64,000 nucleotides of DNA from JANQPC01 sp039208375 (GTDB taxonomy: Bacteria; Pseudomonadota; Alphaproteobacteria; Rhodobacterales; Rhodobacteraceae). Location: positions 1 to 64,000 of the forward strand of contig JBCCRC010000014.1 in NCBI GenBank assembly GCA_039208375.1, in the 5' to 3' direction. The translations under genes were made by a program, and so were the position numbers. The notes under the pieces were generated by a model. It saw only the letters and a list, made by a program, of their open reading frames with translations, made no database searches and had not been told where the DNA came from. Positions 62,558 to 64,000 of this stretch are shown here, one piece after another. Every line of letters starts with the position of its first letter. Position 1 is the stretch's first letter.

Positions 62558-63595
62558 ATGCCAATGATCCCGATCCCTGCATTTGCAGCCATTGTCCTCG
62601 CCTATCTCGCCGTACGCACCCTTTTGTCAGAGGGCCGACCGCTGCTAGTGGCCTTCCTTTCCGCCTGCGCGGTTCAGTCGCTTCTGGTTGCGCTGGTCGT
62701 GGGGTACGACACTGCGTGGCTCAAACCCATTCTGCCAGTCAGTGCCACGGTCATCCCGCCGCTCGCCTGGATTACCCTGCAGGATGCCCTGATCACCCGG
62801 ATATCGCTGCGTCAAACCGCGCTGCACGGCGCAGCCCCCGCATTTACGCTCTTCTGCCGTATCTTTGCGCCTGAGACGACGGACTTCGTCGTGCCGATGG
62901 TCTTCGCCGGTTACGGCAGCGCAATCCTGTATCTGTTGCACAATGCCTCAGACATGCCTCTTGCCCGCTTGGAAGCCGGGCGCGTTCCCAAAATTCTTTG
63001 GCTGGTCTTGGGGTGGGCGTTGATTGCTTCCGCCTTGAGCGACGTTCTCATTGCCGTAGCCTTCATCACAGAAAACGAAGATTGGGCCGGATGGTTGATC
63101 ACCTTCTCTTCGTCCCTGGTTCTTGTCCTTTTGGGTTTGCTCAGTGGCAGTCCGTCAGCGTCGGGTGTGGCTGGCGATGATGCAGGCGAGCTTGCCCCGG
63201 CACCAAGAGAAACGAGCAAAGAAGACATCGAAATCCTGAACACGCTGGCGGCCTTCCTGAAACGCGAACCGATGCATCTTGACCCAAACCTCACCTTGTC
63301 GCGGATGGCCCGTCGCATGCATCTGCCCGAGAAGCGCCTTTCGACGGCTGTCAATCGCGCCACCGGGGCCAATGTCTCTCGCTACATCAACACATGGCGC
63401 GTTCGCCATGCCTGCAAGCTGATCGAGGACGGCGCGACTGTGACCAACGCGATGCTCGAAAGCGGATTCAACACAAAGTCAAACTTCAATCGCGAGTTCT
63501 TACGGGAAACAGGAGTCCCGCCAAGTCAATGGAAACCCGGCATGCAAACATCGTCGAACGTGACGCCGATTTCCAACGCGAGCAAAGGCACTTGA
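62558..63595 (+). CDS. AraC-family regulator with N-terminal membrane domain
   Basis: A 345-residue protein. The first 210 residues hold about seven hydrophobic segments (e.g. IPIPAFAAIVLAYLAVRTLL; VLGWALIASALSDVLIAVAFI). The C-terminal 110 residues are an AraC helix-turn-helix domain (LSRMARRMHLPEKRLSTAVNRATGANVSRYIN, then VTNAMLESGFNTKSNFNREFLRETGVPPSQW). A membrane sensor joined to AraC is a known type. It probably controls the divergent hydrolase gene. Confidence 0.87.
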   Translation: MPMIPIPAFAAIVLAYLAVRTLLSEGRPLLVAFLSACAVQSLLVALVVGYDTAWLKPILPVSATVIPPLAWITLQDALITRISLRQTALHGAAPAFTLFCRIFAPETTDFVVPMVFAGYGSAILYLLHNASDMPLARLEAGRVPKILWLVLGWALIASALSDVLIAVAFITENEDWAGWLITFSSSLVLVLLGLLSGSPSASGVAGDDAGELAPAPRETSKEDIEILNTLAAFLKREPMHLDPNLTLSRMARRMHLPEKRLSTAVNRATGANVSRYINTWRVRHACKLIEDGATVTNAMLESGFNTKSNFNREFLRETGVPPSQWKPGMQTSSNVTPISNASKGT

Positions 63596-64000
63596 ATGGG
63601 CAAGCGTCTGCACAAAAAACCTGCTGCCAGAATTGACTTGGCGAAAACGGTCGCCTTCGTGACCCGTTGGCCTTGCAGTTGAAACGTTGAAGGGTCTCGT
63701 TCCAAGAAACCTGGCCAAAACGACAATCGGTTTTGGCACGGCTCTTGGGCCGCGCACGGAACAGAGGACGTTCGCGCATAGGGCAGATTTCGGTACTTTG
63801 GGCTCATAGCAAACGTCGGCTTCGCGGACGAAGTGAGCTTTCCCTGCCGGCGCGCGAATGTCCGCTTCGCTCCGATTATTGGGGTTTAGAGGCGAACGCG
63901 GCCAGCGCTGCTCAACTACAGAGTTCTGCTTGTCAGCAGTAGGCCAGCGTAGCGCCAGTTGCCGGACGCGGGGGCTTTGTGCCCATGGCGTCTGCCTCCA
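63596..64000. other. Terminal region without recognisable genes
   Basis: The last 405 bases hold several short overlapping open frames on both strands, but none shows a domain, a good start or a consistent composition. It may be degenerate sequence or an intergenic region before a gene beyond the window. Confidence 0.5.

Noticed and set aside
1..64000. tRNA, rRNA, CRISPR and insertion-sequence searches by eye
   Set aside because: No T-loop plus acceptor pairing, rRNA core, repeat-spacer array or transposase motif was found; a covariance-model or HMM scan would be needed to exclude them fully.

Overview
The window is one contiguous stretch of chromosome from an alphaproteobacterium of the order Rhodobacterales (Roseobacter group / Rhodobacteraceae). 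Pointers to this are the general L-amino acid ABC operon (bztABCD/aapJQMP type), a TRAP carboxylate transporter with a long DctQ, the carD-fdxA-S4-RNA helicase block, the yidC-MOSC-engB-argB order, ATP12 next to an RluA-type enzyme, and a LuxR/LuxI pair beside the alpha ribosomal operon. The placement rests on recognised families and gene order. No rRNA, tRNA, CRISPR array, insertion sequence or prophage was recognised.

Layout. 1-2,009: the end of an ABC exporter ATPase and its permease. 2,639-8,206: a carbohydrate-type ABC importer operon on the minus strand (LOG-like protein, ATPase, two permeases, binding protein), with a divergent DeoR regulator. 8,520-12,400: an accessory-looking stretch with a MerR operon and its 19-bp-spacer promoter, a DUF2975/HTH pair, an XRE regulator, and an exported protein paired with a PD-(D/E)XK-like protein, followed by TTCCCTG-type repeats. 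12,634-15,098: GT61 transferase, sulfotransferase and Och1-like transferase. 15,330-18,732: a TRAP dctPQM operon. 18,837-24,934: another glycosyltransferase, a PAS protein, an O-acetylhomoserine sulfhydrylase, a SIMPL protein and a GspL/GspC-like hybrid. 24,937-28,544: hppD with a divergent Lrp regulator, and a Kef-type antiporter.

28,602-32,961: carD, fdxA, an S4 RNA-binding gene with an apparent CTG start, and a Suv3-like RNA helicase. 33,181-38,559: small exported, TPR, SCP2, alpha/beta-hydrolase, HpcH aldolase and DUF3833 proteins, then ttcA. 38,665-45,624: a GGDEF/EAL protein, then yidC, a MOSC protein, engB, argB, an Fe-S protein and SixA. 45,629-50,087: the bzt amino-acid operon. 50,293-53,757: rarA-crcB-RluA-ATP12, joined by GTGA overlaps. 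53,800-55,107: luxR-luxI with a lux box. 55,347-61,055: rplO-secY-adk-NADAR, then rpsM-rpsK-rpoA-rplQ with its own promoter. 61,429-63,595: an exported hydrolase and a divergent membrane AraC regulator; the last 400 bases hold no recognisable gene.

The points most worth a second look are the CTG-started S4 gene directly in frame behind the helicase, the NADAR gene coupled to adk inside the ribosomal cluster, the PD-(D/E)XK-like/exported protein pair with downstream repeats, the GspL-GspC hybrid, the MerR operon with its CC-motif protein, the phased GCGCAT motifs between hppD and its Lrp regulator, and the lux box just upstream of luxR. All function calls come from reading the sequence; no database search was run.
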